Assembly (NCBI RefSeq): GCF_030691015.1
Contig: NZ_JAUYFF010000018.1
Location: forward strand, 1-53,066
Direction of reading: 5' to 3'
Origin: Sulfuricurvum sp.
Lineage (GTDB): Bacteria; Campylobacterota; Campylobacteria; Campylobacterales; Sulfurimonadaceae
Length of the DNA stretch: 53,066 bases
Numbering within the stretch: position 1 is the stretch's first letter; each line of letters begins with the position of its first letter. A model generated the notes under the pieces. That model did no database searches and was not told where the DNA came from. It worked only from the letters and a program-made list of their open reading frames with translations. The position numbers and the translations under genes are program-made. Below are positions 10,059-17,859 of this stretch, in pieces.

Positions 10059-10064
10059 TATAAT
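10059..10064 (+). promoter_or_regulatory. Probable -10 element for ybgC
   Basis: A TATAAT hexamer lies 37 nt upstream of the ybgC ATG in an AT-rich stretch, and AGGGA at 10091-10095 supplies the ribosome-binding site. No good -35 is seen, which is usual in Campylobacterota. Confidence 0.45.
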
Positions 10065-10100
10065 TTAATAATTTTACATTCATAATTTATAGGGACTTTT

Positions 10101-10472
10101 ATGACCATACGCGTGTACTATGAGGATACCGATGTCGGCGGTGTCGTCTACCACTCAAATTATCTGAACTTTTGCGAACGGGCGCGGAGTCAACTTTTCT
10201 TTGATGCAGGGCGTTCACCGATTTTAGATGGGGGACATTTTGTGGCAAAACATATCGAAGCCGATTATCTTAAAAGTGCAAAATTCGCTGATATTTTAGA
10301 AGTAAAAACAACACTGATAGAGCTTAAAAATGCTTCATTTACATTATTACAGGAAGTATTCAGAGCTAATGAAAAACTTTTTTCGATGAGGATTGTATTG
10401 GTTTACATTGATTTTACAGGAAAAATGGGGAAAATCCCCGACTCAGAGAAAGTATTTCTAGCAGCGCTATAA
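10101..10472 (+). CDS. ybgC: Hotdog-fold acyl-CoA thioesterase YbgC
   Basis: The 123-residue product is a single hotdog domain of the YbgC/4-hydroxybenzoyl-CoA thioesterase family, which hydrolyses acyl-CoA thioesters. The diagnostic N-terminal block YEDTDVGGVVYHSNYL contains the catalytic Asp and is followed by the family's FCERAR element. YbgC is often linked to the Tol-Pal system, but no tol genes are adjacent here. The gene ends in a 6-bp convergent overlap with the ankyrin gene. Confidence 0.9.
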   Translation: MTIRVYYEDTDVGGVVYHSNYLNFCERARSQLFFDAGRSPILDGGHFVAKHIEADYLKSAKFADILEVKTTLIELKNASFTLLQEVFRANEKLFSMRIVLVYIDFTGKMGKIPDSEKVFLAAL

Positions 10473-10922
10473 AAGAGGCTTGAGTTTCGGAGCGGCTTTA
10501 GAAATTGCATCAGCAATTTTCTGATTCCCCTGCATCATAGCGATATCAAAAGGGGTCATTCCGTCTTTGCTCACGGTCTGTCCTGATGCACCGTTTTCGA
10601 TCAAGTACAATGCAATCGGTGTAAAACCTTTCCAAGCAGCAAGATGCAATGCGGTGGCACCTCCTGAATCTTGTGCGTTCACATTTGCTCCCTTAAGAAT
10701 CAAATATTTCACCGCTTCAGTATTTCCAACCCAGCACGCATACATCAAAATAGTTTTGTTATTATCCTCGCGAGCACTATTGGCATCATTAAGTGTTTGA
10801 ACGCGTGATTGAAACGCAACCATGTCGTTTCGATCGAGTAATCCGACTAAATCAAGTATATTTGCCGCTTGAAGCGAAATAGCAAATAGAAATGAAAGGA
10901 AGAAAAAACGATATCGCATCAT
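10467..10922 (-). CDS. Exported ankyrin-repeat protein
   Basis: The 151-residue product has an N-terminal signal peptide (hydrophobic FFFLSFLFAISLQA, residues ~6-20) and then about three ankyrin repeats, including KTILMYACWVGNTEAVKYLI and ATALHLAAWKGFTPIALYLI. It is probably periplasmic and mediates a protein-protein contact. The ATG overlaps the stop of the ferritin-like gene (TAATG), suggesting translational coupling. Small periplasmic ankyrin proteins next to oxidative-stress genes are known (for example AnkB beside catalase), so a link with the ferritin-like neighbour is plausible but inferred. Confidence 0.82.
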   Translation of the reverse strand: MMRYRFFFLSFLFAISLQAANILDLVGLLDRNDMVAFQSRVQTLNDANSAREDNNKTILMYACWVGNTEAVKYLILKGANVNAQDSGGATALHLAAWKGFTPIALYLIENGASGQTVSKDGMTPFDIAMMQGNQKIADAISKAAPKLKPLL

Positions 10923-11428
10923 TATTTCTTGAATTGCTCAATAAACTCTTCGATATCGTCAAATAGAGCCTGAAGATCCTCTTCGTGCTCAACTTCATCC
11001 GCCAAAATCTGTGAAACGAGGTCATAGGTAATGATATCTTTTTCACGAGTTATATCAAGAATATTGGAATAGACTCCGATAGCACACTGCTCACCCTTAA
11101 TTGCTTGTTCAAGGACTTTACGTACGTCAGGCTCAGTTGGAGCGTCATAGCCACAGTTAGAATTAGTAAGCCATTGGGCTGGATGAAGTGCAGGCGTACC
11201 GCCTAGTTGAATAATACGATCGCATACCATAGTCGCATGGCGAAGTTCATCCGCAGCATGCTGTGTCAGCTCAACAATAGCGGCATCTTTCATCAATCCT
11301 TTTACGACTTTTGCCTCAATAAAGTATTGATAATAGGCAAGCCATTCATCACAGTAAGCTTTATTCAGAAGTTCATACACGGTTTGTGCTTCAATTCCTC
11401 GCAGAAGCGAAATCCCTCTTTTCCCCAT
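10922..11428 (-). CDS. Ferritin-like (bacterioferritin/Dps-type) di-iron protein
   Basis: The 168-residue product is a four-helix ferritin-like protein. Candidate metal ligands are visible as DEWLAYYQY in helix A, ADELRH (ExxH) in helix B, EQCAIGVY in helix C and ADEVEHEEDL (ExxH) in helix D. Such proteins store iron or consume peroxide. Cysteines at DRIIQ-proximal MVC and EQC positions recall archaeal-type Dps-like proteins, but I cannot decide between bacterioferritin and Dps-like. A strong GGAGAA ribosome-binding site precedes the ATG. It is co-directional with the Crp/Fnr gene upstream. Confidence 0.8.
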   Translation of the reverse strand: MGKRGISLLRGIEAQTVYELLNKAYCDEWLAYYQYFIEAKVVKGLMKDAAIVELTQHAADELRHATMVCDRIIQLGGTPALHPAQWLTNSNCGYDAPTEPDVRKVLEQAIKGEQCAIGVYSNILDITREKDIITYDLVSQILADEVEHEEDLQALFDDIEEFIEQFKK

Positions 11429-11441
11429 TCTATTCTCCTTG

Positions 11442-11466
11442 ATGATAGTTAATCCAACTCTATCAT
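11442..11466. promoter_or_regulatory. Inverted repeat upstream of the ferritin-like gene
   Basis: A perfect 7-bp inverted repeat, ATGATAG - 11 nt - CTATCAT, lies between the Crp/Fnr gene and the ferritin-like gene, just upstream of the latter's ribosome-binding site. AT-rich GATA/TATC-type repeats resemble Fur/PerR operators, which would suit a ferritin, but the match is loose. Confidence 0.3.
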
Positions 11467-11485
11467 TGCTTCTCTTAAAGGAAAA

Positions 11486-12160
11486 TTATTCTCCACAGTA
11501 TCGGCTAAGTTCTTCAGGAAGCAAAAGGATTATCCCATCTGATTTTGACATAGTAATAATCCCCTCAGATTTCAACTTCTTAATCATTCGGGAGAGAGTT
11601 TCTGGCGTTATACCGATCATACGTGCTATCTCAATCCCTTTTAGACGCGTAAACATATGGTGATCTTCACGTATTATACGTGCGACTTTTGCCATAGCGT
11701 TAGGTGCACTATGACGTTGTAGCGAACGCTCCAATGCTGAAATCTTTTGAGTTAATGAGGAGATAAGAGCAATACTCAATGAGGGATCATTTTGCAAGAG
11801 ATTTAAAAATGGATCACGCGAAATCTTGAGAATAACTGCCGAGTGCAAAACTTCACATGACGCAGGGTAGGGTATCTGTTTTAGGGTTGCTACTTCAGCT
11901 ATCAGAGAAGGGGCACGGAAACGATGAATCAGCATCGTCTCGGCAGAAGCAGTCGATTTAAAAATAGAGACTTCCCCATCAATGAGAAAATGAAAATAGT
12001 CGCTCTGATCGCCTTCATAGAAAACAATTTCATTTTCATTGTAGTGACGAATAATTCCAATTTCCTCTATTTGTTTTCGCTGATTAGGTGTTAAATGGCT
12101 AAATATCCCGACTTTATCGAGAGATGTAGAACTACCGTGCAGTGAGGGATTCAAAGCCAT
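11486..12160 (-). CDS. Crp/Fnr-family transcriptional regulator
   Basis: The 224-residue product has an N-terminal cyclic-nucleotide-binding-type beta-barrel (NENEIVFYEGDQSDYFHFLIDGEV), a dimerisation helix and a C-terminal helix-turn-helix (IARMIGITPETLSRMIKKL). The recognition helix contains E-x-x-S-R as in FNR, which predicts TTGAT-like half-sites. Only two cysteines are present, neither placed as in FNR, so it is not a [4Fe-4S] oxygen sensor. The ATG at 12160 is preceded by AAAGAG; a GTG at 12172 would add four residues. The start lies inside the upstream gene's 3' end, so the two are probably co-transcribed. Confidence 0.88.
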   Translation of the reverse strand: MALNPSLHGSSTSLDKVGIFSHLTPNQRKQIEEIGIIRHYNENEIVFYEGDQSDYFHFLIDGEVSIFKSTASAETMLIHRFRAPSLIAEVATLKQIPYPASCEVLHSAVILKISRDPFLNLLQNDPSLSIALISSLTQKISALERSLQRHSAPNAMAKVARIIREDHHMFTRLKGIEIARMIGITPETLSRMIKKLKSEGIITMSKSDGIILLLPEELSRYCGE

Positions 12161-13199
12161 ACTCTTTCGCACGTACTAATTCTACCGGGTAAATTACCTG
12201 AGAGTTAATGAGACGCATTGTATATTCTCTGCTCGTATTATCTAATCTTGAGACAAGATAATCGATACCGACACTGGTTGCGTATTGGATCCAATCAACT
12301 GTAATATCATTGTGCATGAGCGCGTTAGACTCGTATATCCTAGAGGGAAATTCTATGAGAGAATTGGCAAGAATCATATTTTTGCGGTCAGCATATTGGG
12401 TCAAGGTAAGAAGTGTAGGATCGAGATTGATTTGCGTCGAGAGAATATTGCGTTCCTTAACACCTGTAAAGGTCATGTGTGCGGTTAAAAGAGCGCTCTT
12501 AACGACGGGAATATGGAGGATAACGCTCGATTTATTAAATTTGGCAGGTTTGGCAAGATGGGAAATAATATTTTCCCCTTTGGTATCTACCGCATACGAA
12601 GCGACTTTTTTCTTTTCACTTTTATGGGCTAAAAAGACCTCTTCTGTATCTCCATTCAACTGTGTTCCAACATTAGAAGTGTCATAAAATATAGCAATAG
12701 AGTCACTCATATAAGGGAGAAGGGCTTCAATCTGAGCTACATAGTCTATCCCGCCGAAGGTGAAATTTTCACCGGCTGAGGGTATGTCTCGTTTGTGCAT
12801 TGTTGGGATAAACACAGGGATTTTTGTCTCCATCTCAACCAAATTCCTAGCGCCTGAAGCCGTAAGAGGGGCAAGTATAGCATCCATATCGTCGTGACGT
12901 ACTTTTTCTAGCACTTCTGCAAGTGCAACAGAGGATTCATCCACCATATCGTAGCGTTGAATCACAAAATTAGTATTTCGGAGGCTCAAGAGGGTTGCCA
13001 GCGAGACATTATAAAGCGTTTGAGAATATTTACCGATCACATTAGGTGAGGAGATCATAGCTATTTTTATTTGCTCATTGGCTTCTATCAGAGTTTCCGG
13101 CTGATTTACACTATCAGAAGATTTTTGAATAATGAGTGTTCTTCCCTCAGCAAAAAAGCTTAATAATAAGAGAATAAAAACGACTCGTATACTTTTCAT
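12132..13199 (-). CDS. Periplasmic binding-protein-like (type I fold) exported protein
   Basis: The 355-residue product starts with a signal peptide (VVFILLLLSFFAEG). The mature part reads like a type I periplasmic binding fold (IKIAMISSPNVIGKYSQTLYNV, later MDAILAPLTASGARNLVEM), as in ABC amino-acid receptors and the LpoA/YraM group of penicillin-binding-protein activators. No transporter genes are adjacent, so transport is unproven and an LpoA-like structural or sensory role is equally possible. Its ATG overlaps the glycosylase stop by 4 bp (ATGA). Confidence 0.6.
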   Translation of the reverse strand: MKSIRVVFILLLLSFFAEGRTLIIQKSSDSVNQPETLIEANEQIKIAMISSPNVIGKYSQTLYNVSLATLLSLRNTNFVIQRYDMVDESSVALAEVLEKVRHDDMDAILAPLTASGARNLVEMETKIPVFIPTMHKRDIPSAGENFTFGGIDYVAQIEALLPYMSDSIAIFYDTSNVGTQLNGDTEEVFLAHKSEKKKVASYAVDTKGENIISHLAKPAKFNKSSVILHIPVVKSALLTAHMTFTGVKERNILSTQINLDPTLLTLTQYADRKNMILANSLIEFPSRIYESNALMHNDITVDWIQYATSVGIDYLVSRLDNTSREYTMRLINSQVIYPVELVRAKEYGFESLTAR

Positions 13200-13867
13200 G
13201 ATAACTGAGCCTTGATACTCTGCAAATCACGCATCGCCTCTTTTTTTAGAGAAGGATTTCGGACAAGATAAAGGGGATGATACATAGGAATCAACAAAGC
13301 TTCTCCAAAAGTGATGATCTCTCCACGCACACGTTCAAAATCTCCGTTATCACCGCTAAGGATTTGATACGCATCCGACCCAAGCGTCACAATAATACGC
13401 GGTTTAATTAAATCAAGCTGTTTGGATAAAAAGGGGGAACAACTGCTACATTCACTGGGAGAAGGATTTTGAAAACCAAACGGCTTGCATTTGACAGCAT
13501 GGGTCAAATAGACATCTTCCGTTTTCATTTGAAGTACTTTCTCAATCATATCGCGAAGCATCGCACCCGATCTTCCGACATAATATTCTGATCCTTCATC
13601 CTCCGCAGCAGAAACATACGCATCAATAAACAACAATTGCGCTCGCGGATTACCATACCCGATCATGCTCTGAGATCGAGATTTACTCAAATCACATAAA
13701 TAACATTGCGAAATACTTTCTCCTAATACACTAAGGGTATCAGGCAATGAATTCGAATGGGTTTGGATGTTCGGCGTAATGGGATCAACATAGGTATATC
13801 CCAATGATTTTAAACGGTACAGATTTTCGAGCAGTGCGAGATTTTGAAAAGAGTCCACGGGTTTCAC
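13196..13867 (-). CDS. Uracil-DNA glycosylase, family 4 (iron-sulfur type)
   Basis: The 223-residue product removes uracil from DNA in base-excision repair. It carries the family-4 cysteine pattern for a 4Fe-4S cluster (CYLC near residue 55, VKC near 125, and the ECSSC segment). The YYVGRSGAML block, the THAVKC block and the C-terminal HPLYLVRNP motif are also present. The usual GEAPG part of the first motif reads IDAYV, so the catalytic loop is atypical. The start is GTG at 13867 with only a weak ribosome-binding site. It is the first gene of the minus-strand run ending with the ankyrin gene. Confidence 0.85.
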   Translation of the reverse strand: MKPVDSFQNLALLENLYRLKSLGYTYVDPITPNIQTHSNSLPDTLSVLGESISQCYLCDLSKSRSQSMIGYGNPRAQLLFIDAYVSAAEDEGSEYYVGRSGAMLRDMIEKVLQMKTEDVYLTHAVKCKPFGFQNPSPSECSSCSPFLSKQLDLIKPRIIVTLGSDAYQILSGDNGDFERVRGEIITFGEALLIPMYHPLYLVRNPSLKKEAMRDLQSIKAQLS

Positions 13868-13936
13868 TTCTATGAATTTGAAGGAGTATAAAGAAGAAGC
13901 GGTTAAAAGGAGATAAAGTGACTTTTTAGCGATTTC

Positions 13937-14344
13937 TTACCGATAGAGAATATCTTCCGTTTCGATTCGGACAAAGGAGTTTTTTCGAGTTTCAACAAGA
14001 ATCTGCTTTAACCGACTCAAGACGGCTGTAGGTGACTTAGACGTATCAAATGTATCCAGAGCCATACACGTATGCTCATTGCTATGTCCATCCAGATTAT
14101 GAATAAGATTTTGCGAAGCTTTATAGGCGTTTTCCTGTGAAGTAAATGCAAAAACAATAAAATAGTGATGCTCATCAAGATGGATCAAATGATCAGAAAG
14201 CCTGACGAATAAAGAGAGTTCTTCTACACTTAACGGCTCTTCATGATAGAGAAGCGCAAATGTCGCATCGACTTGAAATCTCTCATACGTATAGTACGTT
14301 TTTTTGATGAGTACATTGACCCGATTTAAGATATTTTTGTCCAT
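13937..14344 (-). CDS. Hypothetical cytoplasmic protein
   Basis: This 135-residue product has no recognised family signature, signal peptide or membrane segment. The alternation of strands and helices around HHYFIVFAFTSQENAYKASQNLI is reminiscent of the second half of a GGDEF-like (cyclase) fold, but no catalytic motif is present; this is a weak impression only. The C-terminal part (PTAVLSRLKQILVE) is helical. It lies 69 nt downstream of no gene on its own strand and reads towards the glycosylase, so it may belong to the same transcript. Confidence 0.6.
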   Translation of the reverse strand: MDKNILNRVNVLIKKTYYTYERFQVDATFALLYHEEPLSVEELSLFVRLSDHLIHLDEHHYFIVFAFTSQENAYKASQNLIHNLDGHSNEHTCMALDTFDTSKSPTAVLSRLKQILVETRKNSFVRIETEDILYR

Positions 14345-14445
14345 GGTTCACTTATCTTGAAATAATTTAACAATAGTACCTTAAATCAGTCGATTTATGG
14401 CGTATTATTCTAAACTTTAACCGTTTTAATGCAAATTACGTTCTA

Positions 14446-15063
14446 TTACTCTGTATCGCAGATTGAAGCTATCTGCTCTATTAAGGACCCGTTACACTTA
14501 TAATAGTTTGTTATTCCGTTTGAGACCAATTGCAATCTTTCATCCATCTCCTCCGGATACTCACCATGCCTACAGCCGGAATGATGGTCACACCAATATA
14601 TGTCTTCTGGAACGTACGTAACCGTAATGTTTTCATTCAAGACACATTCCGCTTTTGTCCCGTTCAATTTTTTGATATTTTCCGATAAAACCAAATTGGG
14701 GCAAGTTTTGATTAGTATTTTAAAAATTGAATTATTCCCCTGTTTATTTATGGCTTTCAAGTTATTGATAGATATCTCGGCTAATGATTGGAGACTTTTT
14801 TCCCGTTTCTCTCTTTTAAATCCGGGCATACTTTGGATATCAGAAAATTCTGTATACGTGGAGCCGGTTGCATTCGTTAATTTTATGTGAGTTGATTCGA
14901 TTATGCCCCTCCCTTTACGCTCTGTTTTGGTGATATCCACCGATTTTGCTGAACCGATATGAGTGTATACGCACTGAATATCATTATTAGGGCATTTTAC
15001 GTGATCTTGCGCTATTGCATTGAGTACTAATAAAGAAGATAGAGTTATCAAGTACTTTGTCAT
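14446..15063 (-). CDS. Hypothetical exported cysteine-containing protein
   Basis: The 205-residue product begins with a signal peptide (YLITLSSLLVLNAIAQ, cleavage near residue 19). The mature part contains at least eight cysteines (VKC, IQC, TC, EC, WC, GC, KC, IC), which suggests periplasmic disulfides. The histidine-rich CDHHSGCRHGEY segment could bind a metal. No family is recognised. AAGGA precedes the ATG. The codons and the AT-rich flanks differ slightly from the neighbouring housekeeping genes, so acquisition is possible but unproven. Confidence 0.6.
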   Translation of the reverse strand: MTKYLITLSSLLVLNAIAQDHVKCPNNDIQCVYTHIGSAKSVDITKTERKGRGIIESTHIKLTNATGSTYTEFSDIQSMPGFKREKREKSLQSLAEISINNLKAINKQGNNSIFKILIKTCPNLVLSENIKKLNGTKAECVLNENITVTYVPEDIYWCDHHSGCRHGEYPEEMDERLQLVSNGITNYYKCNGSLIEQIASICDTE

Positions 15064-15189
15064 TTTCTATCCTTATTTCTCTGTTCTCATATAAGTCAGT
15101 ATCTTATTTTATTCTTTAAATCTAACTTATTGATAAGAAGAAAAATAGGGAATGATTAATGGAGAGTGGGGAGAATTTTAAAAAGGAGG

Positions 15190-15211
15190 GAAGCCCTCTT
15201 TGAAGGGCTTC
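15190..15211 (-). terminator. Rho-independent terminator of the superoxide reductase gene
   Basis: A perfect 8-bp stem (GAAGCCCT / AGGGCTTC, 6-nt loop) lies 22 nt after the superoxide reductase stop. On the minus strand it is followed after five bases by a T-run. Confidence 0.7.
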
Positions 15212-15233
15212 AAAAGTATATTGCGCAAAACGC

Positions 15234-15653
15234 TTACGAACAGTGTCCACCACCGCAGCATTGTGAAGCTTCTTCAACTTCAACTTCTACCGGAGTTGAT
15301 TCCCAAATGCCGTGTTTTGTACAGTAACCGTGAGCAACAAGGGTCAACTTTTTACCCATTGGAACGATGTTAAATGTAACTTCTGCATGATTTTTTTCAT
15401 TTCCGAGTGTCCCAGGTACAAAATCAGCACGTGCAAGCAATGTTTCTCCATTATAAAGAGCAATGTTTGCAATAAAGTGATCGAAATCATCCGGATGAGA
15501 ATATTCATTTCCCATTTTTACCGTAACGGCAAATTTTTCACCTTTTTTTGCATTTGCATTACAGTGGATAAACGGAGAGTGACGATCAATATAGTCTTTT
15601 TTCGCTTCGCGATCTACAGTGCTGATATCGACGTAACGGTTGATTGATGGCAT
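15234..15653 (-). CDS. Superoxide reductase (class II, neelaredoxin-like)
   Basis: The 139-residue product reduces superoxide to peroxide at a mononuclear Fe(His4Cys) centre. All five ligands can be placed: RHSP (first His), SHPDDFDHF (two His), and CTKHGIW (Cys and His). The usual EKHVP loop reads DRHSP, so the conserved Lys is replaced by Arg. No N-terminal desulforedoxin domain is present, hence class II. The protein ends in an unusual Cys/His/Gly tail, CCGGGHCS. AAGGA precedes the ATG, and a -10-like TACAAT (complement of 15688-15693) lies ~35 nt upstream. It is a single-gene transcript with its own terminator. Confidence 0.88.
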   Translation of the reverse strand: MPSINRYVDISTVDREAKKDYIDRHSPFIHCNANAKKGEKFAVTVKMGNEYSHPDDFDHFIANIALYNGETLLARADFVPGTLGNEKNHAEVTFNIVPMGKKLTLVAHGYCTKHGIWESTPVEVEVEEASQCCGGGHCS

Positions 15654-15822
15654 GGTAATTCCTTATTGTTTTTAAATGAATGGAAACATTGTACACATCA
15701 AAACTTTTAACTAGACCTAAATCGGATACTTTATCTCTTAATTAATTTTTTCCAAAGCAACAGCGATTTTTAACCATCTAAGCGATAAAATCGGGCTTTA
15801 AAAATGATTGATGGATAAATAT

Positions 15823-17859
15823 ATGTTAAAACCTCTTTTGATTGAAATCGGTGTCGAAGAACTCCCGGCTGTTCCTCTCCTTAAAGAACTAAGTGAAATT
15901 GAGAAAAAATGGGTATCCGTTTTAGAAAAAAATGCCCTGCTGGGTGAGTTTGAGTTCTATTACACGCCGCGACGGCTTGTACTGTGGCACCGCGAATTTA
16001 AAACACGTCAAGACGATCGTATCGAAGAGTTCTTCGGAGCACCCGTCGAAATGGCGATAAAAGACGGAGCACCAACACCTGCAGCACTTGGCTTTGCAAA
16101 AAAATGCGGTGTGGAATTCGATCAGCTCTCACGTGCCGAAAAGGGGGGCAAAGAGGTTCTTTATTTCAGTAAAACCATTGCGGGACGTGATAGCAGTGAG
16201 ATTTTGGGTGAAATGATCGATCAATGGATCAAAAGCCTCAACTTCGGAAAATCGATGCGCTGGGGTTCAAGCCATGAGAGCTTTATCCGTCCAATACGAT
16301 GGGTCAACGTTAGCTTGGGTGAAGAGCTTGTCGATATCGAACTCTTCGGTGTCCGCTCATCCTCTGAGACGTACGTCCATCGTATCAGCCATTTCGAAAC
16401 CAAAAAAGTAAACTCTATCCATCACTATTTTGATCTTCTCAAAGAGGGCTCTGTCGATCTTTACCCACAAAGCCGACGAGAATCGATTTTGGCAAACTTC
16501 GCGAAACTCGAATCTGAACATGGAATTAAAATTGAAATCGATGATGATTTACTCGATGAAGTCGTCGCCATTACCGAGCACCCGACACCTCTTTTGGGAA
16601 GTTTTGATGAGAGTTTCCTCGAACTTCCACCGGAAGTCATTATCACCTCGATGAAAGAACATCAACGCTACTTCCCTGTCTTCAAAGAGGGGAAACTGAT
16701 CAATGCATTCGTCGTGGTTTCCAACGCACTAACCGATGATTTCAGCCATGTTATCGAGGGAAATCAGCGGGTTCTCCGTCCGCGCCTCTCCGATGCACTC
16801 TTTTTCTACCGTAACGATCTCAAAAAAGGGTTGAGCACCGCAGGATTGGAAAAAGTCGTATTTATGAACGGTTTGGGGACGTTGGCGGAGAAAATCAAAC
16901 GTGAAAAAGTGGTCGCTTCGACCATCGCGAATCTCATATATGATAATATTAATCCATCTGATTTGGATCGTGCAATGGAGTTGGCAAAAGCCGACTTGAT
17001 GTCTGAGATGGTCTATGAATTTACCGAACTACAGGGACTTATGGGGTATTACTACGCGTTAGCTCTCGGTGAATCCGCCGAAGTTGCACTTGCCATCAAA
17101 GAGCAGTATCTCCCTAGCGGTGAAGAGAGTGCATTGCCGAGTACGATGCTCAGTGCTATCGTTGCTATGTCGATGAAAATCGATACTTTGATCGGTATGT
17201 TCAGCATCGGTGAGATTCCAACAGGTTCACGCGATCCGTTCGCCCTTCGCCGTGCCGTAAACGGGATTATCAAAATTGCAGTAGAGCACCAAATCCCCCT
17301 GAACTTCTCAACCTTGATCGATCAACTCTCAAACCTCTATCCACAGGGAAAAGAGTTTAAAAAGAATATTGAGACGTTTATCATCGAACGTCTCGCTGGT
17401 GCGTATGTTGGGGTTAATCCTTCTATCATTCAATCGGTCGTTACTAAAGAGGCTCATGTAGAGCTAGATGTTCTCGACATCGACCGCAAAATTCGCGCCG
17501 TTACGACTATTGCGGCATCCGATTCGTTTATCGAAGCGTTCTCCACTTTTAAACGGGTCAGCAACATCCTCAAAGACGAAGTGATGGATAAAGGGTTCAG
17601 CGTTAACGAAGCGTTGTTTGAAAACGATGCAGAACGCCATCTACACTCTGCCGCGACCTCTGCGATCTCCGCGAGCTACGAAACACTAGAAGAGCGTTTG
17701 GATGCTTTGTTCGCTCTCAAAGCTCCATTGGACAACTTCTTCGACAATGTTATGGTTAATGCCGAAGATTTAGCTGTCCGTGCCAACCGCAAAGCGTTGG
17801 TCGGGATGATCTACGCCGAGATTTACTCAATTGCCGACATCAAAAACATCACCTTATGA
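15823..17859 (+). CDS. glyS: Glycyl-tRNA synthetase beta subunit
   Basis: This is the beta subunit of the bacterial alpha2beta2 glycyl-tRNA synthetase, which charges tRNA-Gly. The 678-residue product begins with the family hallmark LLIEIGVEELP and contains the B-subunit/HD-like region (ITSMKEHQRYFPV) and the GSRDPFALRRA motif near residue 470. It ends in an anticodon-binding DALR-like region (FFDNVMVN). I start at ATG 15823, as in homologues; ATG 15811 is an alternative. The alpha subunit gene is not in this window. The 3' end overlaps the next gene by 29 bp. Confidence 0.95.
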   Translation: MLKPLLIEIGVEELPAVPLLKELSEIEKKWVSVLEKNALLGEFEFYYTPRRLVLWHREFKTRQDDRIEEFFGAPVEMAIKDGAPTPAALGFAKKCGVEFDQLSRAEKGGKEVLYFSKTIAGRDSSEILGEMIDQWIKSLNFGKSMRWGSSHESFIRPIRWVNVSLGEELVDIELFGVRSSSETYVHRISHFETKKVNSIHHYFDLLKEGSVDLYPQSRRESILANFAKLESEHGIKIEIDDDLLDEVVAITEHPTPLLGSFDESFLELPPEVIITSMKEHQRYFPVFKEGKLINAFVVVSNALTDDFSHVIEGNQRVLRPRLSDALFFYRNDLKKGLSTAGLEKVVFMNGLGTLAEKIKREKVVASTIANLIYDNINPSDLDRAMELAKADLMSEMVYEFTELQGLMGYYYALALGESAEVALAIKEQYLPSGEESALPSTMLSAIVAMSMKIDTLIGMFSIGEIPTGSRDPFALRRAVNGIIKIAVEHQIPLNFSTLIDQLSNLYPQGKEFKKNIETFIIERLAGAYVGVNPSIIQSVVTKEAHVELDVLDIDRKIRAVTTIAASDSFIEAFSTFKRVSNILKDEVMDKGFSVNEALFENDAERHLHSAATSAISASYETLEERLDALFALKAPLDNFFDNVMVNAEDLAVRANRKALVGMIYAEIYSIADIKNITL

